From contig JAWDGP010005302.1 of the NCBI GenBank assembly GCA_033675545.1, positions 627,001 through 691,000 on the forward strand: 64,000 bases of DNA, in the 5' to 3' direction. The position numbers and the translations under genes were made by a program. The notes beneath the pieces were generated by a model that saw only the letters and a program-made list of their open reading frames with translations, was not told where the DNA came from and did no database searches. This document shows positions 12,701 to 20,509 of the stretch, piece after piece. The stretch comes from Elysia crispata. Lineage: Eukaryota; Mollusca; Gastropoda; Plakobranchidae. Position 1 is the first letter of the stretch; each line of letters begins with the position of its first letter.

Positions 12701-15700
12701 GGCAATCCCTGATCATCAGATGGAGGTCCGTTAAAAAAAAAAACCAAGAATTGCGAGCCAATCCCTTCTCTTATACAGAAGACAAAATGAGACTTTTAAG
12801 CTTTTAAACTTTTCTATGATTTTTGTGTGAATAAACACATGCAAAATTGGACATACATTTTTTAGTCTCTCTCTTTTGCTTTCTCTTTCATCTTCCATTT
12901 GGCATGCTTTTTCTTGGTTACTCCCAAAGGTGGGGCATTATTCATTTGACGCTCAACACTTTCCTAATTTATCATTGTTATTTTTGCTAATTAGTTTTGC
13001 AACCATATATTTTATTTTTAATTTTTCTCTTATCTTTCTTCATCTTAAATGAGAATTGAAAAGATCAGCAACTTCTGAAAATCACCTTGTGATGTTTCAT
13101 CACAAGACCTAAGAGACTGTTGTGGAAATGCTGCTTCCGGTGAATCAATGCTGATGCAGTGAAGACAGGCTTTCCTTCAGGTGTTCTAGAAACTTTGTCA
13201 TCTGGCCTTTCTGATACTGAAATCGACAGTAAACAGGGGAAAAATTTTAAAATCGAAGCTCTCTTGTCATACTGGAAAATTTGTGTATGAAAATAAGGAA
13301 TACATATTTCCTTAAATGTGGAAAAAAAAAGCGATGGTCATGCTCACGTTATCATTGTTAAGCCATATGATTAAATTAAAAGAAACCAGGACAAATCACA
13401 AAGATACATATAATCAAATTATTAGGGTGCCAGTACGGTAATTTAGTCATGTGACCCAATCTGGGAGAACTTGGCTTAAGTTGAAGAACTTGAAAACCGT
13501 ATCTTAATACGTATAGAGGAATCCGCATATATATTGACATGCTTTTTAGAAGAAAAAAAAATATGCCGATATATCAAAATGTCCATTTATAAAAATACAA
13601 TGACTAAGAGAAAAATATCAACATCAAAGACAAAAAGGAAAGTGCGAACATAGCTTTTTAGCACCGATATGGACAGATATACTCGGAAGCACAAATACAG
13701 ACTAAATATGTATAATACGTACTGGTTAGTGGCTATGTACTCAGTGAAAGAGAGAAAAAAGGATTCGAATGCCTGTTTTGATAAATATTTTTCCGGGAAA
13801 TGGGGTTATGTGCATTGTCTCGCCTATTGCTTTTATTGGTACTGATAAACAGTAACTTTCTTTGCATCTGCTAGCGGTAACAGTTTGATATTCATCTCAA
13901 TGCTAAGCATATCCCTTCCCAGGGCCAAAGTGAAATCTGACCATAGTAGGTGCAGGTTTAACATTGTTACAGTTTCAATGTTGTTCTGCGCAACAATGAA
14001 AAAAGTCTATAATTGCTGTGTTTAGACTATCAAGGCAAGGCTAGCCTAACCTAGTGCTGTCAGCAACGAACAATGAAAAGTATTCCACATTGTGACACTG
14101 TGTCAGCTCACAGCATCAATCTGCACTGGATTTGTTACCTTAGGTCTAGATCTAGATTTGGTCTTGCCTACACCAGACAGTTAAACAGGTGCAATGATGC
14201 CAATCAGTGTACAAAATCTTAATGTTTTTGGAGGCACGTGGTGATAGGGAAAAGGGGGTAGAGGCTGGGCAATAAACCGAAGTCAATCACTGAGCCACTG
14301 GTAAAAGTATTAGGCCCTTCACCTTCCCTATCTCCCTCAACCTGAGCCACTGGTAAGTTTTAGGTCCTTACTTTTCCTTTTTCCCTCTTACGCATTTTGT
14401 TACAGGATCGCAAAGCATGTAACAATGTGAGCAAGATATTTACTAGATGGAGAGAGAATAAGAAAGTGTGCGTACAAGGGAGACAGAAAAGTGTGGTAGG
14501 ATAGTTAAATAATCACATATGTGCAACTGAAAATTTTTCAAAAGGAATCGAAGCAAAAAAAAAAAATAAAGGAATCCACGAGAAAAAAGATGAACGACTT
14601 ATGCTTGACTTATTTACCTACAACTAGATTAGATCTGATCTCGATTTCTCGACTTAAAACTGAAGATTTAGGAAGTCTACAAACAATAAGAATGTTCTTC
14701 GGTCTAAATAACACTCACAGGGATGAGAACTGGACACAATTTTTTTTTTTTGCTGAATTTCTTAAATTGGTCAATGTGAACAGCCTTACCTTTTTCCTCT
14801 AAACAAATATATGGTATTTTTTTTAATTGGTTTCTTATTATTTGAGTTTATCTGAGTCATGTATTGGAAACATCATGTTGGCGGTTTTCTTAAATCAACA
14901 ATTTGAAAAATTTGTGCAAGCTTTAGTGTCAATAAAATAGAAGCATTCCAAATATTTCTGTAAAAGTCACTAAACACAAAAAGTATCTTTTTCACATTTT
15001 AAGTATAAGTTGCAAGATTGTTTAAATATGCACATACCTTCTTTATTCAGGTCAGCTTCAATAGTAAGAGCATATCCTTTTTTATTTTCTTGTGTGCCAA
15101 CATTTTTTTCTTGACGGAAGATGTAGGCATCAGGTGCCACAGTCTTTATTTGTCCCACTGTTTTCTCCTCAAAATTTCTAGAAAAGGTAAATAGCAGATA
15201 ATCTGATATACTGAATCAAAACTTTGATAAAAATCATGGTCACCAAAATGCTTAACAGTACAACAAACTGTACCACGCCCCTTTAAGGCATTCTTTACAA
15301 ATTTGAAGCTCTGCAAATAGTTGAGTTAACTGATATCTAAACTATCACTCAACACATCACATGATAAGCACAGTTTACTCTTGACAAATATTTATGAAAT
15401 TTCTTATCCACCCCTGCTTTGCAATAAAAGATTATACAAAATACATTTCACAGTGAACTTTCAGTTATCACGTTTTGCCTCAGTTTAACAGATTGTGAAG
15501 AGTCTCTATGGTCATAATTACCTTACATGTATACTAATAACCTTCAATTCTTATTAAAATCTTAGAAATCTAACAATTTCTATTTGTTCTTGCTTGATGA
15601 GAAAATCATTATGATTTCACTTTGTTTTGATTCACTACATATATACTTTATAATGACATTTTGTCAGATTTATAATTAATTTGCTTCATGTAATTTGTGT

Positions 15701-16973
15701 ATAGAAATCAAATATGTTATCAATACATTTATTAGAAATGTATAATGGTATGAATACATTACTTAATTTAATGCTTTGACACAGACACAGCGCTAAAGAA
15801 ATATATTTTAGCTTGCACATGCAGAAATTTTCAAACGTCCATGATTCTTTAAGGCTAAAAAAGTATACTATTTTAACAAGAAGCAGAACAAACTTTTTTG
15901 TGAAGTTCTGCACAGCAGCTTTAAGCTTGCTGTAAGTGCACATTTCTGATCTATTGTGCAACATGCTGACAACACTGTCCATAGCTTGGAATGTTCCCTC
16001 CAGTGTTTTGTAAGAAAAAGGCAAAACCAGAGTTGGTAACCCTTTCTTTGCTAGGTGTTCAAATCTCTGGTATGCAGGCAGCCTAGTGATAGAAAAATGG
16101 TTGCATTTAAATTTTCAAATTTTATCAAGCAACATATATGCTAGAGAAATTGAATATTACGTGAAAGATATATTAAAGCAAAAGAATTATTTAAGTTTTT
16201 TGTTTTGTTTTGTTTTGTTTTAAGTAAAACATGCACAAAATGTTGTCTACAATTGGCCTGTTAAATTGTGTTGTCAAAATTTTATACAATGGTAGCTTTG
16301 TCTAAGTGTTTGAATGTTTTTAGTAAATTTTAACGATTTCAAATTATAGTGAACTAAAAGAGTAAATTTAAAGATATAAATAATTAAAAAAAAACACCCA
16401 TATGCTTGCAATCATTTTAAACATATACTGCAAACTCCCCTTTCTATTTCTAAAATTTGTAAAATAATCTGCACCCATATACAAAATATGTTAGGATAAT
16501 TAATAGGATATCAAATTTATTGACTGATTTACATTGCTCTGACCTTCAGAGCTTAAGTATCGAATTTGAAACCAAAACTAGCCAATGTCTAAATAATTTG
16601 CTGAACCCACTCCCCTCCTGAAAAAAAAAATATAGAAAAGAACAAACAAAAATTTACACTTCCTTATCCTTATCCTTCTTTGAGTCTTCCACTGAGGTGA
16701 TTTCACTGCCATCCTCCTCCTCCTTTGCAGCTTTTGCTTTCTCAGTTTTCTCAAGCGCTTTGTCAAGTCTGTCCAGTTTTTGTTTCACATCCTCTAATTT
16801 GCCATTCTGTTTAAGCCTATTCTTTAAAGCCTTCCCATTCTGTTGGAGAGAGTAGTTGAAAACAGTTGAAATTGAGGTACATTTATTGGACTTATTCGAT
16901 ACATACTGATCAATTAAAAAAACAACAAAACAAAAACAAATGGCTTCCATCCATACCCCAGAAAAAGAAAAAG

Positions 16974-17031
<58 letters not shown>

Positions 17032-17038
17032 AGAGAGG

Positions 17039-17103
<65 letters not shown>

Positions 17104-20100
17104 TAGGAATTTGTAACTGATGGTGAGGTAAATGACTTTGAGTTTTAAAAAAATTGAAGGAAATCTGTGATCTGTGCAACTAAAATGAAGCTCAATATTG
17201 CCAGAAGACTTAAAAGTTAAAAGAAAAAGGACAAAAATGTCACTGCTTGTATTCACAAAAAGATCTCTAACATCTACTTAACAAGAAAAAGTAAAAAAAA
17301 AAAGCAAAAAGAAGATGAACATATTGAGATACCATCTTGCTCAATCCTTTCAACTTTTGTGAAAGATTCCGAAGTTTTGGTGAACATGGCTCTGGAGAAG
17401 GAGTTTTGTCTTTTGGCTCTAGGATAGGATTTTCCGAGTCTGGTGAGCGTTCCGGGGTCATTGCTAGGGGTGATATAGGCAGGTCTGGTGATTCTACCTC
17501 TGATACCAGGCGAATGAGAAAATTTTTCCCTGTGTGACTCTCTTTTCCTTTCTCCGGATCATTGCATTCATCATTTGCAATGTTCTGGAAGTCAAAGAAT
17601 GAGATGCTCTTTTTAAAAAATTTTTTAACCAACAACACAAAATCAGAAATTACCGGTTTATTTAAACTTCAGCTTAACCTATTTATCACCTTCCTTTGCT
17701 TTGCAAAAATTAAATCAAGACATCATAATCAATCAATTTACAAAGACATCAGACAATAGAAAATTCTTCAACTGTTCAAGGTATTGGTGCAAAGGGATTA
17801 CTTTAAATTATTTGCACAGATGTGCAAGCTTTCTGAAATCTATCTGTCATTGTAAGAAGTATTAAAGGATAGTATGATGATGACAATTTTACAATCAAAA
17901 TAGAATATTAAAAATCATTGCAATATTAAAAATTATAGAATTCAACATTTTTCTTATTTGAATTTCAAACTGAATCAATAATTTCATTCATCTAGACTAT
18001 ATGGTGTATACTAGTTTTTCCACACTTCAGTCCTGTTTACTGTTTTGGTTTGCAATAATTTTACATTAAATTTAAATGATCAAATCTTATCTGGTTATAA
18101 TCAGGAGAAAATAGAATAGAATTTTAAAATGTAGTTTAATGCACAATAGAGGGAGTGACTTATATGAATGTTCTAAGCCTCTTCTTGTTAAAAATGAACA
18201 TTTTTCCAGTGGCAAATTATAATCAAAGTGGATGTCAACAATACTGAAGATAAATTACCTTTAGAGTTTTTAGACTGCCCATGCATATTATTACTGTTGA
18301 TTTCCTTTATTAATATCTTCAGTTCTTGAAGGATATCTTTTGGTGTAAGTTTTAAATGTGTTTACAGGGCCAGCCTCATCTTAAGCAAACTTAAAAAATT
18401 TCATTTAATGCATCGCAATTTTTTATTTACAACCCCAACTGCACATTACTTGCAGGGCAGAAATTTATCTCAATTCCAAAGCAGCTGGAGAAAATTTTAA
18501 ATCTTAATTAAAGACATTTAATAAAATTCATTAACTCCTGCGCAGTAATTCTTTCAAACTTTACCTGTGCACCCGTCTCGCATTGGCATTTGTTATGATG
18601 TTTTTCTGTTAGATTTCAATGTGCTGGAAACGAATTTGAAGGTTTTATTCGTCGCAAATGAATAGTTTTTAAAATATATGGCTTTTTGATATGGATTTTT
18701 TCTCTTTTCTTAACCTACATTGGCGTACTGTTTTGCTTTAGGTGGGTGCCTTTTTGCATATTAATTACTTCCGTATTTCGCGCATGCGTATTACTTTCTT
18801 TTTAGTTACTCTTTGCGCATGCGCAACGTCTTACAATTACCAATGCGCATGCGCAATTAAAGGCGCGTCTTTTGCTCATCGCGTCGTTTGTCTCTTTTCA
18901 TTGTCATTACTCATTAGGCTCAACAGCTGAAGTGTTTTCTTCATGGCTGCTTGTGATAAGTGTTCTTTTGATTATTTTCAAGTTATTGCTGAATTTATAA
19001 TAACGACGCTAAGTCATTATCATTTTTACGATTGAAGTAGCAGAGACGGAGTAAAGGTAAGAGCTATATTTATTATTATTTTCTTTTTTACTGTGTGCTG
19101 TTTCTTGTCTTTCCGGTTCATCTTGACCTTGATTTGATCGTATTATTAAGTGAAAGTCGCTTCATTCACGGTGGGGGGCAACCCCCTCATTCTTTATAAA
19201 ATTAATATTTTGGGGGGGGGGGGGGGGGGGGTGAATTTTTTATAATTAATCTTTTCAACGTTCCATAAAATTGCGCCTTCATAGAGTTTCGTAATCGGGA
19301 CTACTTTCACTTATTAATACGATCACGGCCAAGGTCGACCGGAAAGACAAGAAACAGCACTCTGGTGAGAGCGGGTGTAGAAGTAAAAATTTACTATTTA
19401 CCTCAGGCACAGAAAAGTCTAAAAGATTAGATTCTGCACATTCAGGCAGAAATTCTTTCCTTTCAGATGAATCTAGATCTAGATTTAGTTCCAGTTTTTT
19501 CTTGGCAGAATTTGAGGGACTAGATGGACACTCTACCACTCTCCTATGTGGTACTTTACACTTTCGTGTTTTTGAGGATTCTGTATTAGCTTCAGTCTGG
19601 ATGCTTCTTTTACGTGGAGTGCTTGAACTGCAATGATCGTCTTTGACTGATGTGATTTCCTCTGCAATCATGTTTTCTTCAGGTATTTCAGAAATATTTG
19701 ATTCACTTACAGTTACTCGATCAGCTTTAGATTTGTCTGCATTTGATGGGGTAGGAGTAAAATCAGTAGAACAAGATTTAGATGCATCTGATTCAGTAGG
19801 AAATTTAAATTCTAGTAAGTCAGTTATTTTCTTTTGAGATTTGAAATCAAAGCCAGATGAGCAAGTAGCCTTCTGCAATCGAGTGGAACTAGACGTTTTT
19901 GAACGAAGACCGCGACATGCTCGGGTTTGAGAAGTATTTGATGCATTTGTATCAAGGCATGAAGCTAGTCGTCCAGATCTAACAACGACTTCTGGATTAG
20001 ATGGGCATAAATTGGCATTTTCATTTATTGAAGGGCTTTGTGCTCGCTTGACTTCAGACCCTGCCAAATCCGACTGATACGAGAAAGAGCTTGATGGCTG

Positions 20101-20184
20101 AACTTCTATCTTTCGTCTTTTAGCAGGATGAATGTCCCGCTTTTTTCTTGCCTGGAAAAAATCTTTGACTTTAGGTTGTGCCAT
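3607..20184 (-). CDS. CDT1: CDT1 DNA replication licensing factor, complete 11-exon gene
   Basis: CDT1 works in the nucleus in G1, where it helps ORC and CDC6 load the MCM2-7 helicase at origins; geminin and ubiquitin-dependent degradation switch it off in S phase. The coding exons, in transcript order, are 20184-19402, 17584-17333, 16839-16658, 16082-15894, 15177-15038, 13216-13086, 12502-12314, 10974-10804, 5633-5521, 5307-5219 and 3764-3607. All introns are GT-AG and phases match, giving 798 aa plus stop. Recognition rests on co-linear similarity to vertebrate CDT1 as I remember it: an N-terminal PIP motif ending DFF, then LPAYQRFEHLAKKGLP, MLHNRSE, VGQIKTV, FRQEKNVG, FLASL, TRWHPKF, VPDI, LPQPP, IRAKEA, LPEM and TEKKPAL. 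The human protein is 546 aa; the extra length lies mainly before the geminin-binding domain. The start ATG has A at -3 and G at +4. UTR ends were not determined. Confidence 0.96.
4664..4970. repeat. Five-copy 56-66 bp minisatellite in CDT1 intron 10
   Basis: The core ACTTTGTGCNGGGGGCCTCA followed by TTAAAGGTTTC and a T-rich spacer recurs with core starts at about 4701, 4761, 4817, 4879 and 4945. Copies are diverged and the T-rich spacer varies in length. Nothing suggests coding function. Confidence 0.8.
5219..5307 (-). CDS. CDT1: CDT1 exon 10 (residues 717-747): MCM-binding winged helix, continued
   Basis: Acceptor TTCAAG|ATATTT and strong donor AGAA|GTAAGT; 89 nt. It encodes YFITEKKPALPLDVIYKKLE, then DSYRSGISR, matching human VFVSERKPALSMEVACARM. 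Joined to exon 9 this gives RIIRSYFITEKKPAL against human RVLRSVFVSERKPAL with no gaps. A more pyrimidine-rich acceptor 31 nt upstream (exon start at 5338) would shift the frame and is rejected for the main transcript. Codon 747 (AAG, Lys) is split with exon 11. Confidence 0.9.
5521..5633 (-). CDS. CDT1: CDT1 exon 9 (residues 680-717): start of MCM-binding winged helix
   Basis: Acceptor CATTTAG|ATTCGG and donor AGATC|GTATCC; 113 nt, ending in phase 2. Translation begins IRAKEALKMEAALTRDPEED and continues MMGHLPEMIRIIR, matching human [20 protein letters not shown] and LERLPELARVLR. It follows the largest intron of the gene (about 5.2 kb). The GTATCC donor is weak, but it is the only GT that keeps the downstream FITEKKPAL sequence in frame without an alignment gap. 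Reading straight on from this frame gives no conserved sequence, so the intron is real. Confidence 0.92.
5634..10803 (-). other. CDT1 intron 8 (5.2 kb), no other gene seen
   Basis: The largest intron of the gene, donor AAG|GTGAGA and acceptor ATTTAG. It is AT-rich with short homopolymer runs. The open frames here (up to 91 codons, e.g. 8779-9054) have no recognisable product and are chance frames. I saw no exon-like conserved segment and no obvious transposon. Confidence 0.7.
10804..10974 (-). CDS. CDT1: CDT1 exon 8 (residues 623-679): Ser/Pro linker between winged helices
   Basis: Acceptor CCTTAG|GTGGAA and donor GCCAAG|GTGAGA; 57 codons, phase 0 at both ends. The middle is a low-complexity Ser/Ala/Pro tract (KVSSSSSPSPVNSPS), as in the equivalent human linker, then MKGIPAALLAK, matching human ALKGVSQDLLER. 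The next exon begins IRAKEA, as in the human protein. The frame reads on into the intron, but the join to exon 9 restores conserved sequence. Confidence 0.92.
12314..12502 (-). CDS. CDT1: CDT1 exon 7 (residues 560-622): end of the middle domain and linker
   Basis: Acceptor ACGCAG|ACATTC and donor CCAAGG|GTGAGA; 63 codons, phase 0 at both ends. It encodes TFLASLKPPLNIPDSKITRW, then HPKFQLDQVPDIVPSPLPQP, against human FLASLSP, LTRWHPRF, VDEVPDIEP and LPQPP. This is the most immediately recognisable CDT1 signature and covers the end of the geminin/MCM-binding middle domain. The last third (YQSAKDVLNAQRGRLNPR) leads into the linker before the C-terminal domain. Confidence 0.96.
13086..13216 (-). 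CDS. CDT1: CDT1 exon 6 (residues 516-559)
   Basis: Acceptor TTTCAG|TATCAG and donor CACAAG|GTGATT; 131 nt, ending in phase 0. It begins with a variable charged linker (SERPDDKVSRTPEGKP) and continues FTASALIHRKQHFHNSLLG up to MKHHK, matching the vertebrate [26 protein letters not shown] helix. This exon is shorter and less conserved than its neighbours, but the HHK|FLASL join to exon 7 reproduces the vertebrate HHKAFLASL sequence. Confidence 0.93.
14284..14385. repeat. Two-copy tandem duplication in CDT1 intron 5
   Basis: GAGCCACTGGTAA followed by TATTAGGCCCTTCACCTTCC-like sequence occurs twice, about 53 nt apart, with moderate divergence. It is a local duplication within intron 5. Confidence 0.55.
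15038..15177 (-). CDS. CDT1: CDT1 exon 5 (residues 469-516): middle winged-helix domain, continued
   Basis: Acceptor TTCTAG|AAATTT and donor GAAG|GTATGT. The exon encodes NFEEKTVGQIKTVAPDAY, then FRQEKNVG and a GYALTIE strand, matching the vertebrate run [22 protein letters not shown] and YQLTIEP. It is 140 nt, entering in phase 2 and leaving in phase 1, so codon 516 (GTA, Val) is completed by exon 6. The vertebrate motif is nearly fully kept, so this is one of the exons that fixes the gene's identity. Confidence 0.95.
15894..16082 (-). CDS. CDT1: CDT1 exon 4 (residues 406-469): start of geminin-binding winged-helix domain
   Basis: Acceptor CACTAG|GCTGCC and donor AAAAAA|GTTTGT. The encoded LPAYQRFEHLAKKGLP, then VLPFSYKTLE, AMDSVVSMLHNRSE and TYSKLKAAVQ match the best-conserved block of vertebrate CDT1 (AYQRF, GLP, VLPYKY, MDTIVGMLHNRSE, FAKVQ), which in vertebrates forms the geminin contact surface and the start of the middle winged-helix fold. 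Codon 469 (AAA, Lys) is split with exon 5 and gives QNFTKKNFEE in register with human QDMMRRRFEE. The GTTTGT donor is less usual than GTRAGT, but the gap-free alignment supports it. Confidence 0.95.
16196..16221. repeat. (TTTTG)n short tandem repeat in CDT1 intron 3
   Basis: About five units of TTTTG lie roughly 115 nt upstream of exon 4 on the plus-strand map, within intron 3. It is ordinary low-complexity DNA. Confidence 0.7.
16658..16839 (-). CDS. CDT1: CDT1 exon 3 (residues 346-406): charged helical segment
   Basis: Acceptor CCAACAG|AATGGG and donor GAAGT|GTAAAT give 182 nt, ending in phase 2 so that codon 406 (GTG, Val) is split with exon 4. The segment LKNRLKQNGKLEDVKQKLDR and what follows has leucines at heptad-like spacing among Lys and Glu, so it is probably an amphipathic or coiled helix, ending in an acidic/basic tail. 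It lies where vertebrate CDT1 has the helix that makes the primary contact with geminin, just before the central domain. A TC-rich microsatellite lies about 140 nt upstream of this exon in the transcript. The donor is set by the phase needed to join exon 4; a GAA|GTGTAA donor would break the frame. Confidence 0.85.
16961..17101. repeat. (GA)n/(TC)n microsatellite in CDT1 intron 2
   Basis: A near-pure GA array with a few GGGA interruptions around 17026-17044 occupies over a quarter of the 493-nt intron 2. In the CDT1 transcript it is a (UC)n tract ending about 140 nt before exon 3. Open frames of alternating Ser-Leu or Arg-Glu through here are repeat translations. Confidence 0.95.
17333..17584 (-). 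CDS. CDT1: CDT1 exon 2 (residues 262-345): SP/TP-rich linker
   Basis: Acceptor TTCCAG|AAC and donor ATG|GTATCT leave 84 codons, phase 0 at both ends. Between residues 293 and 330 there are seven Ser-Pro or Thr-Pro pairs (S293, S299, T304, S308, T322, S324, S329), several followed by basic or acidic residues. Proline-directed phosphorylation of CDT1 creates SCF-Skp2 binding sites and modulates activity in vertebrates; which of these sites is used here cannot be told from sequence. The last 20 residues (KLRNLSQKLKGLSKM) begin a charged, probably helical segment that continues in exon 3. This exon is recognised by position, frame and character rather than by strong conservation. Confidence 0.85.
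18779..18855. promoter_or_regulatory. Three NRF1-like palindromes inside CDT1 intron 1
   Basis: TGCGCATGCGCA occurs perfectly at 18824-18835 and 18844-18855, exactly 20 bp apart, and a one-mismatch form (CGCGCATGCGTA) at 18779-18790. The motif fits the NRF1 consensus YGCGCAYGCGCR, typical of TATA-less promoters of widely expressed animal genes. The cluster lies about 1.35 kb inside the CDT1 transcription unit. It may drive an alternative CDT1 start or a transcript on the opposite strand. Confidence 0.55.
18870..19056 (+). other. Possible noncoding first exon of a plus-strand transcript
   Basis: Just downstream of the NRF1-like cluster, the plus strand has a strong splice donor, AAAG|GTAAGA, with the exon end at 19056. 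Between them is a short open frame, 18943-19035, starting ATGGCTGCTTGT and encoding 30 residues of no recognised family. A promoter cluster followed by a good donor looks like a 5' UTR exon of a gene or long noncoding RNA running opposite to CDT1 and crossing its first exon. The exon start is a guess, and I could not find a convincing second exon. Confidence 0.3.
19094..19360. repeat. Imperfect inverted repeat with poly-G loop in CDT1 intron 1
   Basis: The arm at 19094-19157 and the reverse complement of 19303-19360 share GTGCTGTTTCTTGTCTTTCC and, after a short divergent patch, TGATCGTATTA.TAAGTGAAAGT. The spacer of about 145 nt contains a run of about 20 G (about 19212-19231). It could be a degenerate fold-back element or a local inverted duplication. 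I saw no clear terminal target-site duplication. It begins about 40 nt inside the intron after exon 1. Confidence 0.7.
19402..20184 (-). CDS. CDT1: CDT1 exon 1 (residues 1-261): PIP degron and Ser/Thr-rich N-terminal region
   Basis: The exon opens MAQPKVKDFFQARKKR, a PIP-box/PIP-degron-like motif: Q3, V6, D8, F9, F10 and basic residues R13-R16. In vertebrates this motif binds PCNA on chromatin and recruits CRL4-Cdt2 for S-phase destruction. The basic run K22-R23-R24-K25 could serve as a nuclear localisation signal. The rest is Ser-, Thr- and Lys-rich and probably disordered. Residues 117-124 read QKKITDLL, a second degron-like string. T189-P-R-K fits the full CDK consensus. K229-K-L-E-L is a possible cyclin-binding RxL-like motif, though weak. 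The exon ends in phase 0 at GAG|GTAAAT; the frame stays open 40 codons into the intron before a stop. Confidence 0.95.
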
Positions 20185-20217
20185 CTTTTGTCCTCGTTCA
20201 ACCTTCAGTTTTACTTC

Positions 20218-20238
20218 CTAGATCTAGATCTAGATCTA
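20218..20238. repeat. Short AGATCT tandem repeat in the CDT1 5' flank
   Basis: About three and a half copies of the hexamer TAGATC lie 35-55 nt upstream of the CDT1 start codon, so probably in the 5' UTR. The same hexamer occurs scattered elsewhere in the window (for example 14140-14160 and 19470-19490). I infer no function. Confidence 0.6.
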
Positions 20239-20438
20239 TGTTCTTGATTCCTCAAGCTCGACAGGTTCCAACATTTACAAATTTAGGATCTAGAGTCAAT
20301 TTAGAATTAGTATAGAAGTAAAATGTATAAATATTAGATATGTAGATTCTAAATCACTGGGAGCAAAATAGCATTGCGTAAAATCTTACTAAGGGTGTGA
20401 TGCGCCGAATAGATCAACAACACAACAACGCGTCACTC

Positions 20439-20446
20439 TTCCCGCC
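20439..20446 (+). promoter_or_regulatory. E2F-type site upstream of CDT1
   Basis: TTCCCGCC fits the E2F consensus TTSSCGC. It lies about 255 nt upstream of the CDT1 start codon in a short CpG-containing patch (about 20400-20490) within otherwise AT-rich DNA. A one-mismatch relative (TTCGGCGC on the minus strand) lies at 20402-20409. E2F control of CDT1 at the G1/S transition is well established in animals, so the site is expected here; binding is not shown. No TATA box was evident nearby. Confidence 0.55.
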
Positions 20447-20509
20447 GCTACGCAATAACTCATTCAGAATAACTCCCCTTTGTCGCGGCAGTGTTTACAA
20501 ATTCTTCTT

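Noticed and set aside
16654..17256. 200-codon minus-strand frame with a long Ser-Leu repeat
   Set aside because: Only its end (16839-16658) is real, as CDT1 exon 3; the rest is intron 2 and a GA microsatellite read as protein.
18742..18930. 62-codon Cys-containing plus-strand frame over the NRF1-like sites
   Set aside because: It runs through the promoter-like palindromes, whose repeats create the recurring Cys-Ala; not a credible protein.
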